Shown here one piece after another: positions 56,045-64,000 of a stretch of 64,000 nucleotides of DNA. The notes below the pieces were generated by a model. It saw nothing but the letters and a program-made list of their open reading frames with translations. It was not told the DNA's origin and made no database searches. Location of the stretch: the NCBI RefSeq assembly GCF_000964225.1, contig NZ_BAMZ01000007.1:18296-82295 (forward strand), given 5' to 3'. The translations under genes were made by a program, and so were the position numbers. This stretch comes from Acetobacter syzygii. Lineage in GTDB: Bacteria; Pseudomonadota; Alphaproteobacteria; Acetobacterales; Acetobacteraceae. Positions within the stretch are counted from its first letter, which is position 1, and each line of letters opens with the position of its first letter.

Positions 56045-56766
56045 TGGCGGGAACTCTGAGCATTGTGGGCGTAGGGCCGGGAGATCCGGAACTGATAACC
56101 CTGCGTGCAGCAAGGCTGATTGGGTCAGCTTCGGTCGTGGCATATTTCTGTCGGGAAAAACATCCCAGTCAGGCACGGACCATCGCGCAGGCCCATATTG
56201 GCCCCGATACGGAAGAGCTAAGGCTGGTTTATCCGTTTACAACCGAGGTTTCGGTGGGTGACCCCGCCTACCACCAGAACATGACGGCTTTTTATGACCA
56301 GAGTGCCCAACGTCTTGCGGCGGCTCTGGCCTCCGGTCGCAATGTCACGTTGCTGTGCGAGGGAGACCCATTCCTTTATGGTTCAGCCATGTACGTGTTT
56401 GACCGGCTGCACAAGCAGTGGAACACGCAGGTTGTGCCGGGGATTATGGCCATGAATGGCTGCTGGAGCCAGGCGCAGGCTCCCATGACCCACGGGGATG
56501 ACGTGTTGTGTGTCCTCCCTGCAACCCTGCCTGAGGCAAAGCTTGCAAGCTGGCTGGAACGTGCAGATGCAGCAGTCATCATGAAGATCGGGCGCAATAT
56601 GCCCCATGTGCGTCAGGCCATTAGCCAAAGTGGCCGCATGGATGATGCGTTATATGTAGAACGTGGCACACAGGGGGGGCAGGTTATTACGCCTTTGGCT
56701 GAGCGGGAAGGTGCGGCTCCTTATTTTTCCCTTGTGCTGCTGCCCGGAAGGAAGCGTGTGCGATGA
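56044..56766 (+). CDS. cobI: Precorrin-2 C20-methyltransferase CobI
   Basis: A 240-residue SAM-dependent methyltransferase that converts precorrin-2 to precorrin-3A. The tetrapyrrole-methylase motifs are VGVGPGDPELITLRA, LLCEGDPFLYGSAMYVF and VVPGIMAMNGCW. The start at 56044 forms TAATG with the cobH stop; the earlier ATG at 55963 would run through cobH. Its end overlaps cobJ by four bases (ATGA). Confidence 0.95.
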   Translation: MAGTLSIVGVGPGDPELITLRAARLIGSASVVAYFCREKHPSQARTIAQAHIGPDTEELRLVYPFTTEVSVGDPAYHQNMTAFYDQSAQRLAAALASGRNVTLLCEGDPFLYGSAMYVFDRLHKQWNTQVVPGIMAMNGCWSQAQAPMTHGDDVLCVLPATLPEAKLASWLERADAAVIMKIGRNMPHVRQAISQSGRMDDALYVERGTQGGQVITPLAEREGAAPYFSLVLLPGRKRVR

Positions 56767-57530
56767 GCGGTGGTTCTCTGGTTGTAGTTGGTCTTGGCCC
56801 GGGCAATCCGCAACAGCTTACACCACAAGCGTATGAGGCGTTGGCGGCAGCCACCGACCTTGTTGGTTATGCCCCCTATGTTCGCCGTGTACAGGCCGGA
56901 CCGGAGGTTGTGCGCCATATTTCCGACAATCGGGAGGAAATATCCCGCGCACGGCACGCGCTGGAACTGGCCATGAGTGGGCGGCATGTTGCGGTTGTGT
57001 CTGGTGGGGATGCCGGGGTGTTCGGTATGGCCAGCGCGGTGTTCGAAGCGGTGGAAACGGGCCTGCCAGAGTGGCGTACGCTCGATATCCGGGTTGTTCC
57101 TGGCGTAAGTGCCGTGCTGGCTGCCGCAGCCCGGCTTGGTGCACCGCTTGGGGGGGATTTTTGTGTGATTTCCCTCTCGGATAACCTTAAACCATGGTCA
57201 GTTGTGCTGGAACGTTTGCGGCTGGCTGCACAGGCCGGATTTGTTATTGCCCTGTACAACCCGCGCTCCCATGCCCGCCCGTGGCAGTTGGGGGCGGCTT
57301 TCGAGCATTTGCGGCAGAGTATGCGAGGGGACGAACCCGTTGCCTTTGCCCGTGCTGTGGGCCGAGCGGACGAAACCATCCGACTGTCCACCATTGCGCA
57401 GGCCGATGCGGAGTGGGCTGATATGAGCACACTGGTGCTTATTGGTTGCCCGGCAACCCGGCTTGTGGAACGGCCAATGGGGCAGGAACCCTGGCTTTAC
57501 ACAGCCCGTAAGGTTGAAGAAGCAAGGTGA
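56763..57530 (+). CDS. cobJ: Precorrin-3B C17-methyltransferase CobJ
   Basis: A 255-residue methyltransferase that adds the C17 methyl and contracts the ring to give precorrin-4. Motifs are VGLGPGNPQQLTPQA, VVSGGDAGVFGMAS, VVPGVSAVLAAAARLGAPLG and ALYNPRSHARPWQL, all as in CobJ/CbiH. The last 34 bases overlap the 3' end of cobK, which runs on the other strand. Confidence 0.95.
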   Translation: MSGGSLVVVGLGPGNPQQLTPQAYEALAAATDLVGYAPYVRRVQAGPEVVRHISDNREEISRARHALELAMSGRHVAVVSGGDAGVFGMASAVFEAVETGLPEWRTLDIRVVPGVSAVLAAAARLGAPLGGDFCVISLSDNLKPWSVVLERLRLAAQAGFVIALYNPRSHARPWQLGAAFEHLRQSMRGDEPVAFARAVGRADETIRLSTIAQADAEWADMSTLVLIGCPATRLVERPMGQEPWLYTARKVEEAR

Positions 57531-58327
57531 TTCAACCATGCCAGAGCGGCAGCAGCATCTTTGGCACGTGGGGTATTATATTGGGGGGGGCGTGAGACCA
57601 TGATCACAGGTATGCGTAACATGCGCGCCGCCTCCAGTTTGGCACCTGTGGCCGTTCCTCCCGAGTTTTTGGTAACCAGAACGGTTATTTTTTGTTCAAG
57701 CATCAGCTTGTGCTCATCCGCGAGGTCAAAAGGACCGCGGGCTAGCAGAACTGTTGTATCCGGTGGCAGATCCGCAGTGGCTGGCTGTTCGATTGAACGG
57801 AACAGATAATGGTGCTGGGGGGCGACCAGAAAAGGACGGGTTTCTTTGCGTCCTGTCGTCAGGAACACGGATTGGGGGGAGGTATTCCACCGGCTTGCAT
57901 AAGCCAGTTCTGTGGCTGCTTCCGTAATACTTTTTACCATGAGCCATTGGTCTTGTGGTGTGGCTTGCCATTCCGGTCTTTCCAGACGCAAGAGGGGAAT
58001 ATCCGCTTCCTTGCAGGCCATCATCGCATGGTGGCTCATTTGTGCGGCAAAGGGGTGGGTGGCATCTATAACAGCCATTATGCCATTCTGGCGCAACCAG
58101 CGCGTCAACCCGTCTGCACCACCAAAACCGCCAATACGCGTGGTTATACTGGGCAGATGTGGTTTGCTGGTGGCACCTGCGAGGGAGAGAATGGCATGGA
58201 TGGCGAGCGTATGTGCCAGCGTGGTGCACAGGCTGCTGGCTTCTGTTGTGCCACCCAGTACCAGAACCCGCAAACGCGTAGCCGGGCCTTGTGGGACTTG
58301 CGGGAATGGCGGGTGCGCAGGAAGCAT
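57497..58327 (-). CDS. cobK: Precorrin-6A reductase CobK
   Basis: A 276-residue NADPH-dependent reductase forming precorrin-6B. Motifs are LVLGGTTEASSLC at the N-terminus, IDATHPFAAQMSHHAM, LLRLERPEWQ and LVTKNSGGTATGAKLEAA. It lies on the opposite strand to the neighbouring cob genes, overlapping the end of cobJ by 34 bases and divergent from cobL across 115 bases. A run of eight G (57583-57590) falls in frame near its C-terminus. The start at 58327 has AAGGTTG upstream; a start at 58489 would run through the cobL promoter. Confidence 0.93.
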   Translation of the reverse strand: MLPAHPPFPQVPQGPATRLRVLVLGGTTEASSLCTTLAHTLAIHAILSLAGATSKPHLPSITTRIGGFGGADGLTRWLRQNGIMAVIDATHPFAAQMSHHAMMACKEADIPLLRLERPEWQATPQDQWLMVKSITEAATELAYASRWNTSPQSVFLTTGRKETRPFLVAPQHHYLFRSIEQPATADLPPDTTVLLARGPFDLADEHKLMLEQKITVLVTKNSGGTATGAKLEAARMLRIPVIMVSRPPQYNTPRAKDAAAALAWLNHLASSTLRAV

Positions 58328-58442
58328 GGAACAACCTTGGTGCGTAAGAAGATCAAGCGTTTTATAAGCGCAGCATTTGTCGGCGGGCAAGCGTGTGTGC
58401 GACCGCCACAAAGTGGGATGGAGAGAAGGAAGCAAGCACGTT

Positions 58443-59684
58443 ATGCCTGACTTGCACACTATGGCCGCACCTCCATGGCTCACGCTCATTGGCGTGGGCG
58501 AAGAGGGGCTGGACGGATTGACAGGTGCTGTCCGGAGCCTGATCGCACAAGCTGATTATGTCTTTGGTGGTGCACGGCATCTGGCATTGGTGGCCCCCCT
58601 GCCACAAGGGCAGTGCACGGCATGGCCCACGCCGTTTAGTGCTGGCGTGCAACAGGTTTTGGCATTGCGCGGGCGGTCTGTTGTTGTGCTGGCTTCTGGT
58701 GATCCGTTTTTTTACGGGGTTGGTGGTGTTTTTGCCCGCAGTCTTGATGCTCATGAAATGATATGCCTGCCAGCCCCGTCTTCCGTAGCGTTGGCCTGTG
58801 CGCGATTGGGGTGGGCGCAGGAGCAATGTCAGGTTGTTTCTGTCTGTGGCAGGCCCATGGAGCGGGTTCGTCCATTTTTACAGCCACGGTCCAAGTTGCT
58901 GGTGCTTTCTGCCAATGCCCAAACACCGCATGAACTGGCACAATGGCTGGTCTTGCTCGGGTTGGGGCAGGTGCAATGCTGCGTTATGGAGGCATTAGGT
59001 GGCAGGAATGAACGGTGCCGTCATTTTATAGCACAAGATGGACCACCTGCAGATGTGGGCGCTTTAAATCTGCTGGCGTTGGAATTACCTGCCAATGTTG
59101 CTGCCCAGTGCTTGCCTCAGTGTAGCGGCCTGCCCGATAGCTGTTTTGAGCATGATGGGCAATTGACCCGGCAGGAAATCAGGGCCGTAACCCTGTCAGC
59201 CCTTGCACCGCGGGGGGGAGAGATATTGTGGGATATTGGCGGCGGTGCCGGATCTGTTTCAATCGAATGGATGCTGTCTGCCCCCGGTTGCCGTGCCATA
59301 ACGATTGAGAGCGCACCAGAGCGTGTGGCGCGTATTGCCCGCAATGCTCTGGCGTTGGGTGTGCCTGATTTGCAGGTTGTACACGCCCGTGCCCCTGATG
59401 GACTGGTGGGGTTAGAGACCCCGGATGCCATTTTTGTAGGAGGGGGAGGGAGCCGCACAGGTGTGCTTGAACAGGCTTGGGCCGCACTGCGCCCCGGAGG
59501 GCGCATTGTTGTGAATGCTGTGGTGGTAGAAACCGAAATGCGTCTTGTTCAAGCCATGCAGGAATGGGGCGGGCGTATGGTACGCTTTTCCGTTGCGCGG
59601 CTGGATGGGGTTGGCAGTTTCCACGCTTTTCGGCCCGCCATGACCGTTACCCAGTGGGTGGCCGAAAAGCCTGCCAGTCAATGA
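58443..59684 (+). CDS. cobL: Precorrin-6Y C5,15-methyltransferase (decarboxylating) CobL
   Basis: A 413-residue bifunctional methyltransferase. The N-terminal CbiE-like half (LIGVGEEGLDGLTG, VLASGDPFFYGVGG, PAPSSVALACARLGW) methylates C5. The C-terminal CbiT-like half (LWDIGGGAGSVSIEW, ITIESAPERVARIARNA, DAIFVGGGGSRTGVLE) methylates C15 and decarboxylates. The start is taken as 58443; 58461 is possible. It overlaps cobE by four bases (ATGA). Confidence 0.93.
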   Translation: MPDLHTMAAPPWLTLIGVGEEGLDGLTGAVRSLIAQADYVFGGARHLALVAPLPQGQCTAWPTPFSAGVQQVLALRGRSVVVLASGDPFFYGVGGVFARSLDAHEMICLPAPSSVALACARLGWAQEQCQVVSVCGRPMERVRPFLQPRSKLLVLSANAQTPHELAQWLVLLGLGQVQCCVMEALGGRNERCRHFIAQDGPPADVGALNLLALELPANVAAQCLPQCSGLPDSCFEHDGQLTRQEIRAVTLSALAPRGGEILWDIGGGAGSVSIEWMLSAPGCRAITIESAPERVARIARNALALGVPDLQVVHARAPDGLVGLETPDAIFVGGGGSRTGVLEQAWAALRPGGRIVVNAVVVETEMRLVQAMQEWGGRMVRFSVARLDGVGSFHAFRPAMTVTQWVAEKPASQ

Positions 59685-60052
59685 TAGTGGTGGGTCTGGG
59701 TTGGCAAAAAGCGGCATTAGCCAGCAATGCGCTGGAGCTTGTTGTTGGTAGTCTTGAAAAAGCTGGAGTTCCCGTTCCGGCGTATATTGCTGCGCCCGAT
59801 TTTAAAAAAGAGGATATTCTGCCGCAGGCTGTGGCTGAGATGCTGGGAGCAGAAGTGTTATGGATAAATCCGCTCGCTTTGCGGCAGATGCAGGCTTGCT
59901 GCCAAACATTCTCGACCACGGTCAGCCAGCATGTAGGGGTTGCATCTGTGGCTGAGGCGTGTGCTCTTGCTGGTGCGGGGCAGGGGAGTTTTCTGCGCCT
60001 GCCACGTCAGGCATTCTGTGGCGTAACCTGTGCGGTAGCTGAAGGAGACTAA
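59681..60052 (+). CDS. cobE: CobE, CbiG C-terminal-like cobalamin biosynthesis protein
   Basis: A 123-residue protein corresponding to the C-terminal domain of CbiG (MIVVGLGWQKAA, PDFKKEDILPQAVAEM, VSQHVGVASVAEACALAGAG). CobE is found in aerobic cob operons, where its chemistry is not settled; in the anaerobic route full CbiG opens the lactone and removes acetaldehyde. Its ATG overlaps the cobL stop and it ends four bases before cobM. Confidence 0.88.
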   Translation: MIVVGLGWQKAALASNALELVVGSLEKAGVPVPAYIAAPDFKKEDILPQAVAEMLGAEVLWINPLALRQMQACCQTFSTTVSQHVGVASVAEACALAGAGQGSFLRLPRQAFCGVTCAVAEGD

Positions 60053-60055
60053 AAC

Positions 60056-60808
60056 GTGACGGTTCATTTTATTGGCGCAGGTCCGGGGGCGGCAGACTTA
60101 TTGACAATCCGGGGGCGGGACATTCTGGCTTCGTGCCCGGTTTGCCTTTACGCTGGCTCTATTGTGCCGCCAGATATGCTGCAATACTGCCCTGATGGTG
60201 CGCGGCTGGTGGATACAGCCCCTATGTCCTTGGATGAAATCGAAGCCGAATATGTGCGCGCCCATAAAACTGGGCAGGATATCGCACGTCTGCATTCCGG
60301 TGATCTGTCGATTTATAGTGCAGTGGCGGAACAGATACGCAGGCTGGAGCGGAACAACATTCCATGGACCATGACCCCCGGTGTGCCTGCCTTTGCCGCG
60401 GCCGCATCTGTGCTTGGGCGGGAGCTAACTGTACCGGGGGTGGCGCAAAGTGTTGTGCTTACGCGTATCAACGGCCGCGCTTCGGCTATGCCAGAGCACG
60501 AAAAACTGGAATCTTTTGCAGCGACCGGCGCAACATTGGCCATTCATCTCGCCGTTCACGCCCTGAACCGCATTGTGGCAACGCTAACGCCGTTTTATGG
60601 TCTGCAATGTCCTGTTGCCATTGTTGCCCGTGCCTCGTGGCCTGACCAGCTTGTGCTCCATGGCACGTTGGAAACAATTGAGGAAGAACTCGAACATAAT
60701 CCCATAGAGCGCACTGCACTGGTGCTGGTAGGGCCGGCTCTTGCTGGCATAGCTGGACGGGAGAGTGCTTTGTATGATCCCGATTACCGTCGTCGCTTTA
60801 GGAGTTAA
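60056..60808 (+). CDS. cobM: Precorrin-4 C11-methyltransferase CobM
   Basis: A 250-residue methyltransferase making precorrin-5. Typical segments are [53 protein letters not shown] and [20 protein letters not shown]. The start is GTG with the strong site AAGGAG eight bases upstream. It ends by overlapping the convergent cbiD stop by four bases. Confidence 0.95.
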   Translation: MTVHFIGAGPGAADLLTIRGRDILASCPVCLYAGSIVPPDMLQYCPDGARLVDTAPMSLDEIEAEYVRAHKTGQDIARLHSGDLSIYSAVAEQIRRLERNNIPWTMTPGVPAFAAAASVLGRELTVPGVAQSVVLTRINGRASAMPEHEKLESFAATGATLAIHLAVHALNRIVATLTPFYGLQCPVAIVARASWPDQLVLHGTLETIEEELEHNPIERTALVLVGPALAGIAGRESALYDPDYRRRFRS

Positions 60809-61917
60809 AGGGGAAGCGAAGGTGAGGAGGCCTGGCCTACTAGAATGCCAGCCCGGTCAAAAACCAGAACATCAAGCAGAATGGGAGCAGGGCTTAGGGT
60901 TTTGTAAGCCACGCTCCATGCTTTTTGGGCGATCAGGTTACCCATCGAAAAATTATGGGTCTGGGCGAGTAAAAATGCTTCTGCCACTGTGGGGCTGTTT
61001 TTAATCAAGGAAGCCAGTCCATCTGGTGCGCCATGTTGCGCTGCCAGTTGAGCCAAGGCTGACATGTCTGCCCGACTGCGGCTGGAATGCAGGTCCAGGC
61101 AGCCCTGACCCAGCTTGGTCATTTTTGCAATGCCCCCTGCTATACTCAAGCGCGAAACAGGGTGGTGCCGTACGTATTTTAACAGTCCTCCAGCAAAGTC
61201 TCCCATTTCAATCAGGGCAGTATCGGGGAGATTATAAAGTGCCTGCCCGGCTTTTTCGGATACATTACCTGTAGCGCCCAGAATGTGGGTTAATTTTTCG
61301 GCTCGCGCTACGTCCACACCACGATGGATACTTTCAATCCATGCAGAGCAGGAAAAAGGCATAACAATGCCTGTTGTGCCTAAAATGGATAACCCCCCCA
61401 CAATGCCCAATCTGCCATTAAGGGTGCGTTGTGCCAGTTCTTCCCCATGATCAATACTGATTGTAACTTCCGCATCAGGTGGGGCGCCATGGTTGGCTTG
61501 GGTTAAGGCTGTGCGGATCATGGCGCGTGGGGTAGGGTTAATGGCCGGTTCTCCCGGAGGTAAAGGGAGCCCCGGTCGTGTAATGGTGCCAACGCCCGGA
61601 CCGGCTTTGAAGATAATCCCTGAACCAACAGGGAGTGCTCGGACGGTACAGCGGATCATGGCACCGTGCGTAATATCCGGATCATCTCCCGCGTCTTTAA
61701 CCACAGCAGCGCAAGGGGCCGTGGTGGTGCCTGTAAACTGGCAAAGGCTAAAAGCGACTTCTTTGCCAGAAGGGAGGGTAATCCATACGCTTGCTGGGGG
61801 TTCGTGCCCCTGTAGCACCATCCATGCGGCTTTTGCTGCCGCTGTGGCGCAACTGCCCGTGGTCCAGCCACGACGGAGGGGAGGAGCGTTTGGCTTCATA
61901 CCCTGTCCGTGTCTCAT
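60805..61917 (-). CDS. cbiD: CbiD-type precorrin-5 C1-methyltransferase
   Basis: About 370 residues, with the CbiD hallmark [19 protein letters not shown] near the N-terminus, then [32 protein letters not shown] [13 protein letters not shown] and the C-terminal [10 protein letters not shown] region. CbiD adds the C1 methyl in the anaerobic cobalt-first pathway. Here it accompanies CobG and takes the place of CobF, which is not encoded in the window. It runs on the opposite strand. The start at 61917 is chosen; 61899 is also possible. Confidence 0.9.
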   Translation of the reverse strand: MRHGQGMKPNAPPLRRGWTTGSCATAAAKAAWMVLQGHEPPASVWITLPSGKEVAFSLCQFTGTTTAPCAAVVKDAGDDPDITHGAMIRCTVRALPVGSGIIFKAGPGVGTITRPGLPLPPGEPAINPTPRAMIRTALTQANHGAPPDAEVTISIDHGEELAQRTLNGRLGIVGGLSILGTTGIVMPFSCSAWIESIHRGVDVARAEKLTHILGATGNVSEKAGQALYNLPDTALIEMGDFAGGLLKYVRHHPVSRLSIAGGIAKMTKLGQGCLDLHSSRSRADMSALAQLAAQHGAPDGLASLIKNSPTVAEAFLLAQTHNFSMGNLIAQKAWSVAYKTLSPAPILLDVLVFDRAGILVGQASSPSLPL

Positions 61918-61992
61918 ACTCCATGGGGAGAAGGCAAATCTGAACGCAGGCAAGGTGCATTCAAAGCATCACTAAAACGTGCAGGAGGTTTT

Positions 61993-62442
61993 TTAGAATG
62001 AATCCAGCTTGAAATAAAGGCGAGAAATCTGGCCGGAAAGGTGTGCTCCATTGGCATGACCAGAGAAGGACATGTCTACGCCCTTGGCATTTTCCATAAC
62101 AATACCGGCAGGACCGGCCCCAATGGCAACATCGCCGCCAACGGTCCAGTATGTGCCTTCAAAATCCACCAGACGGGAGAGGTTTCTAATGCAACCAGTA
62201 CCCGTGACCTTGGCACTACCAAGGGCAAAGGCCCCACCTCCCTTAACCGAAATGGGATAACGCTGGCCACCATATGTGAGCGTCCCGCGCCCCCACATAT
62301 ACCCAATGGCTACGCCAACTTCCTGCATGGTAATCTCGATCTGTCCATCAGATGCGGTGTTGCACGCAGTCTTGGCCATAACCTGACCAGACAAGGCGGA
62401 AACCACAAGCAGGGATACAATACCGGAGCGGAAAAAGGACAT
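61993..62442 (-). CDS. Small secreted protein, possibly EipA/DUF1134-like
   Basis: A 149-residue protein with a signal peptide (MSFFRSGIVSLLVVSALSG, ending VMA before Lys24). The mature part is Gly-rich with alternating beta pattern: AIGYMWGRGTLTYGG, FALGSAKVTGTGCIRNLSRL, WTVGGDVAIGAGPAGIV and MSFSGHANGAHL. The layout resembles the EipA/DUF1134 or YSC84-like envelope proteins, but I cannot assign it firmly. It has two Cys in the mature part that could pair. It stands alone between cbiD and the symporter. Confidence 0.6.
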   Translation of the reverse strand: MSFFRSGIVSLLVVSALSGQVMAKTACNTASDGQIEITMQEVGVAIGYMWGRGTLTYGGQRYPISVKGGGAFALGSAKVTGTGCIRNLSRLVDFEGTYWTVGGDVAIGAGPAGIVMENAKGVDMSFSGHANGAHLSGQISRLYFKLDSF

Positions 62443-62664
62443 AGATTAAAGCCGCCAGACGTCTGGAAAGTGGAGAAAATGACATGTCATGGAAACTGTA
62501 AAAGGGCAATGCTGAAACGTGGTGGTAAACTCCGATTTTAACACCGGCAGTGCAGCCAGCATATGAGCCAGACAATCAAGATTTTTGACGGGAAGAGCAG
62601 TCTTACTTATTAGGTGCCTCTTTGTTGCGGAATTTTGAATCAAAATGGGAGAGGAATCACGCTG

Positions 62665-63921
62665 ATGGCAGCTGCCACGCAGTTCGGAAATACCAGGCGG
62701 CGGACATACGCCATCCTTGTTGCTCTCGTTTTGGGTATTGTCTGTGGGTTGTCCGTGCATGTTTGGGCACCGGCTTATATCAGTGCTGCGGAACAGGTTT
62801 CCACATTGCTGACCGGGCTCTTCCTCAGGTTGATTCGTATGGTGATTGCACCCTTGGTCTTCGCCACGCTGGTCAGCGGCATTGGTAAGCTTGGGGATGA
62901 TACGTTGGTCCTGCGTGTGGGCGGCAAGGTCATTCTCTGGTTTCTGGCAATGTCCTTTATTTCTCTCACCATTGGTTTGCTGGCAGCAAATTTCTTGCAA
63001 CCGGGAGCGGGCTTTTCCGCCCCACTTCCTGCGGACATCGCGTCTCTCAAGCATCCTTTTCAACCTATCGATTTTATTCTGCATATCGTGCCGACCAGTA
63101 TACTGGATGCCATGTCGCGGAATGACATTCTTCAGATCGTGGTTTTTTCAGTGCTGTTTGGGGTGTCCCTGCCTGCAGCGGGCAAAGCAGGCAAAACCAT
63201 GCTTGGATGGTCGGAAGAGCTGGCGCACATTATGTTGCGTATGACCGATATCGTTATGGTGTTGGCCCCTATCGCCGTTTTTGGGTCCATTATGGGGAGC
63301 CTTGCCCACAGCGGGCCAGAAATGATGATGCATTTCGGGCGTTTTCTGGTTCAGTTTTATGGAACCATCATGACGCTCTGGATCGTTCTGACGTTTATTG
63401 CATTCTGCGTTATTGGTCCCCGGATCAAGGAATTGATCAAGGAACTGGTGCAGCCTGTTCTGCTTGGCTTTGCTACGGCGAGTAGTGAGTCAGTCTATCC
63501 GCTTTTGTTGGAGCGGCTGGAGAATTTTGGTGTGCCATCACGCATTGCAGGTTTTGTGCTGCCATTAGGCTATAGCTTTAATCTGGATGGCTCCATCCTG
63601 TTTCAGTCCTTTGGGGCAATGTTCATTGCGCAGGCCTACGGCATTCATCTGCCATGGACCCAGCAGGCTCTTATGGTGCTGGTGATGATGTTGAGCAGTA
63701 AGGGGATAGCCGGGGTTCCGCGGGCATCGTTGGTTACGCTGGTTGCGGTGCTGCCGCAGTTTGGTCTGCCAGAGGCCGGTATCGCCCTCATTCTGGGGAT
63801 TGATCATTTTCTGGATATGCTGCGTACCGCGACCAATGTGCTGGGCAATGGTTACGCTGCGGCTGTTTCCGCAAAGTGGGAGGGGGTCCTGTCAGACGGA
63901 CCTACAGAGGATGTTCTTTAA
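62665..63921 (+). CDS. Dicarboxylate/amino acid:cation symporter (DAACS family)
   Basis: A 418-residue inner-membrane symporter related to DctA and GltP. About eight helices and two hairpin loops are expected. The serine-rich loop is FATASSESVYPLLLERLENFG, followed by LPLGYSFNLDGSILFQSFGAMFIAQA, the substrate-site SSKGIAGVPRASLV and DHFLDMLRTATNVLGNGYAA. It takes up C4-dicarboxylates or acidic amino acids with protons or sodium. The start at 62665 has GAGAGGAA upstream; an ATG or GTG-type start at 62614 would add a non-family stretch. Confidence 0.9.
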   Translation: MAAATQFGNTRRRTYAILVALVLGIVCGLSVHVWAPAYISAAEQVSTLLTGLFLRLIRMVIAPLVFATLVSGIGKLGDDTLVLRVGGKVILWFLAMSFISLTIGLLAANFLQPGAGFSAPLPADIASLKHPFQPIDFILHIVPTSILDAMSRNDILQIVVFSVLFGVSLPAAGKAGKTMLGWSEELAHIMLRMTDIVMVLAPIAVFGSIMGSLAHSGPEMMMHFGRFLVQFYGTIMTLWIVLTFIAFCVIGPRIKELIKELVQPVLLGFATASSESVYPLLLERLENFGVPSRIAGFVLPLGYSFNLDGSILFQSFGAMFIAQAYGIHLPWTQQALMVLVMMLSSKGIAGVPRASLVTLVAVLPQFGLPEAGIALILGIDHFLDMLRTATNVLGNGYAAAVSAKWEGVLSDGPTEDVL

Positions 63922-63926
63922 ACCAA

Positions 63927-63961
63927 GCCTCTGCCGCTCAAGCCAATAATGCGGCGAGAGC
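63927..63961 (+). terminator. Possible terminator of the symporter gene
   Basis: CTCTGCCGC and GCGGCGAGAG can pair with one bulged base around a loop of about 13 bases just after the stop, followed by CCCCTGATTTTATT. The stem is imperfect. Confidence 0.4.
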
Positions 63962-64000
63962 CCCTGATTTTATTATGGTGTAGGAATGTTTGTGTATGGA

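Noticed and set aside
1..64000. CRISPR array, rRNA, tRNA, insertion sequence or prophage
   Set aside because: No regularly spaced repeats, RNA gene folds, transposase, integrase or phage structural genes were recognised anywhere in the window.

Overview
The window looks like a chromosomal segment of an acetic acid bacterium (Acetobacteraceae, most like Acetobacter; inferred from gene content and protein character, not from a marker gene). Supporting signs are an alphaproteobacterial PhyR/NepR/EcfG stress module, an nrdR-nusB-thiL run, a glpRDFK glycerol operon, TonB receptors beside oxidative catabolism genes, and frequent G7-G8 tracts. No rRNA, tRNA, transposase, phage gene or CRISPR array was seen.

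Layout. 1-3.1 kb: a TonB-dependent receptor broken by a frameshift and cut by the window edge, a Fur-like palindrome, and a divergent AraC regulator. 3.2-10.1 kb: a nitrilase-family amidase, a short UvrA-like ATPase, an MFS exporter, a PAS-GGDEF diguanylate cyclase and a YceI protein. 10.3-19.7 kb, all on the minus strand: a peptide-type ABC transporter with no binding-protein gene, preceded upstream by a receptor/TIM-barrel/2-oxoglutarate-oxygenase/class II aldolase operon. 19.9-26.6 kb: a LysR regulator with a binding-protein-permease fusion and its ATPase, divergent from a deiminase-like enzyme, a GhrA-like reductase and a carbamoylase-like hydrolase. This pair of blocks (10.3-26.6 kb) is the least ordinary part and reads as uptake and breakdown of nitrogenous, possibly guanidino or ureido, compounds. 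A Tat-signal aminotransferase follows at 26.7-27.9 kb.

28.4-34.4 kb: an ABC-F ATPase and the general stress response locus (phyR divergent from two tandem ECF sigma genes, nepR and a membrane histidine kinase). 34.5-45.1 kb: cydDC, an OmpA-like lipoprotein, recQ overlapping glpR, then glpD, glpF and glpK. 45.2-52.6 kb: a PCuAC copper protein, nrdR-nusB-thiL, a GNAT-like protein, an SDR, and an aldehyde dehydrogenase divergent from an AraC regulator with a repeated element between them.

52.6-61.9 kb: corrin-ring synthesis. CysG supplies precorrin-2; CobI, CobG, CobJ, CobM, CobK, CobL and CobH carry it towards hydrogenobyrinate. CobF is absent and CbiD is present instead. cobK and cbiD lie on the strand opposite to the other cob genes. 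The window ends with a small secreted protein and a dicarboxylate/amino-acid symporter.

Start codons were chosen from Shine-Dalgarno spacing and family N-termini; functions come from motif recognition by eye, without database search.
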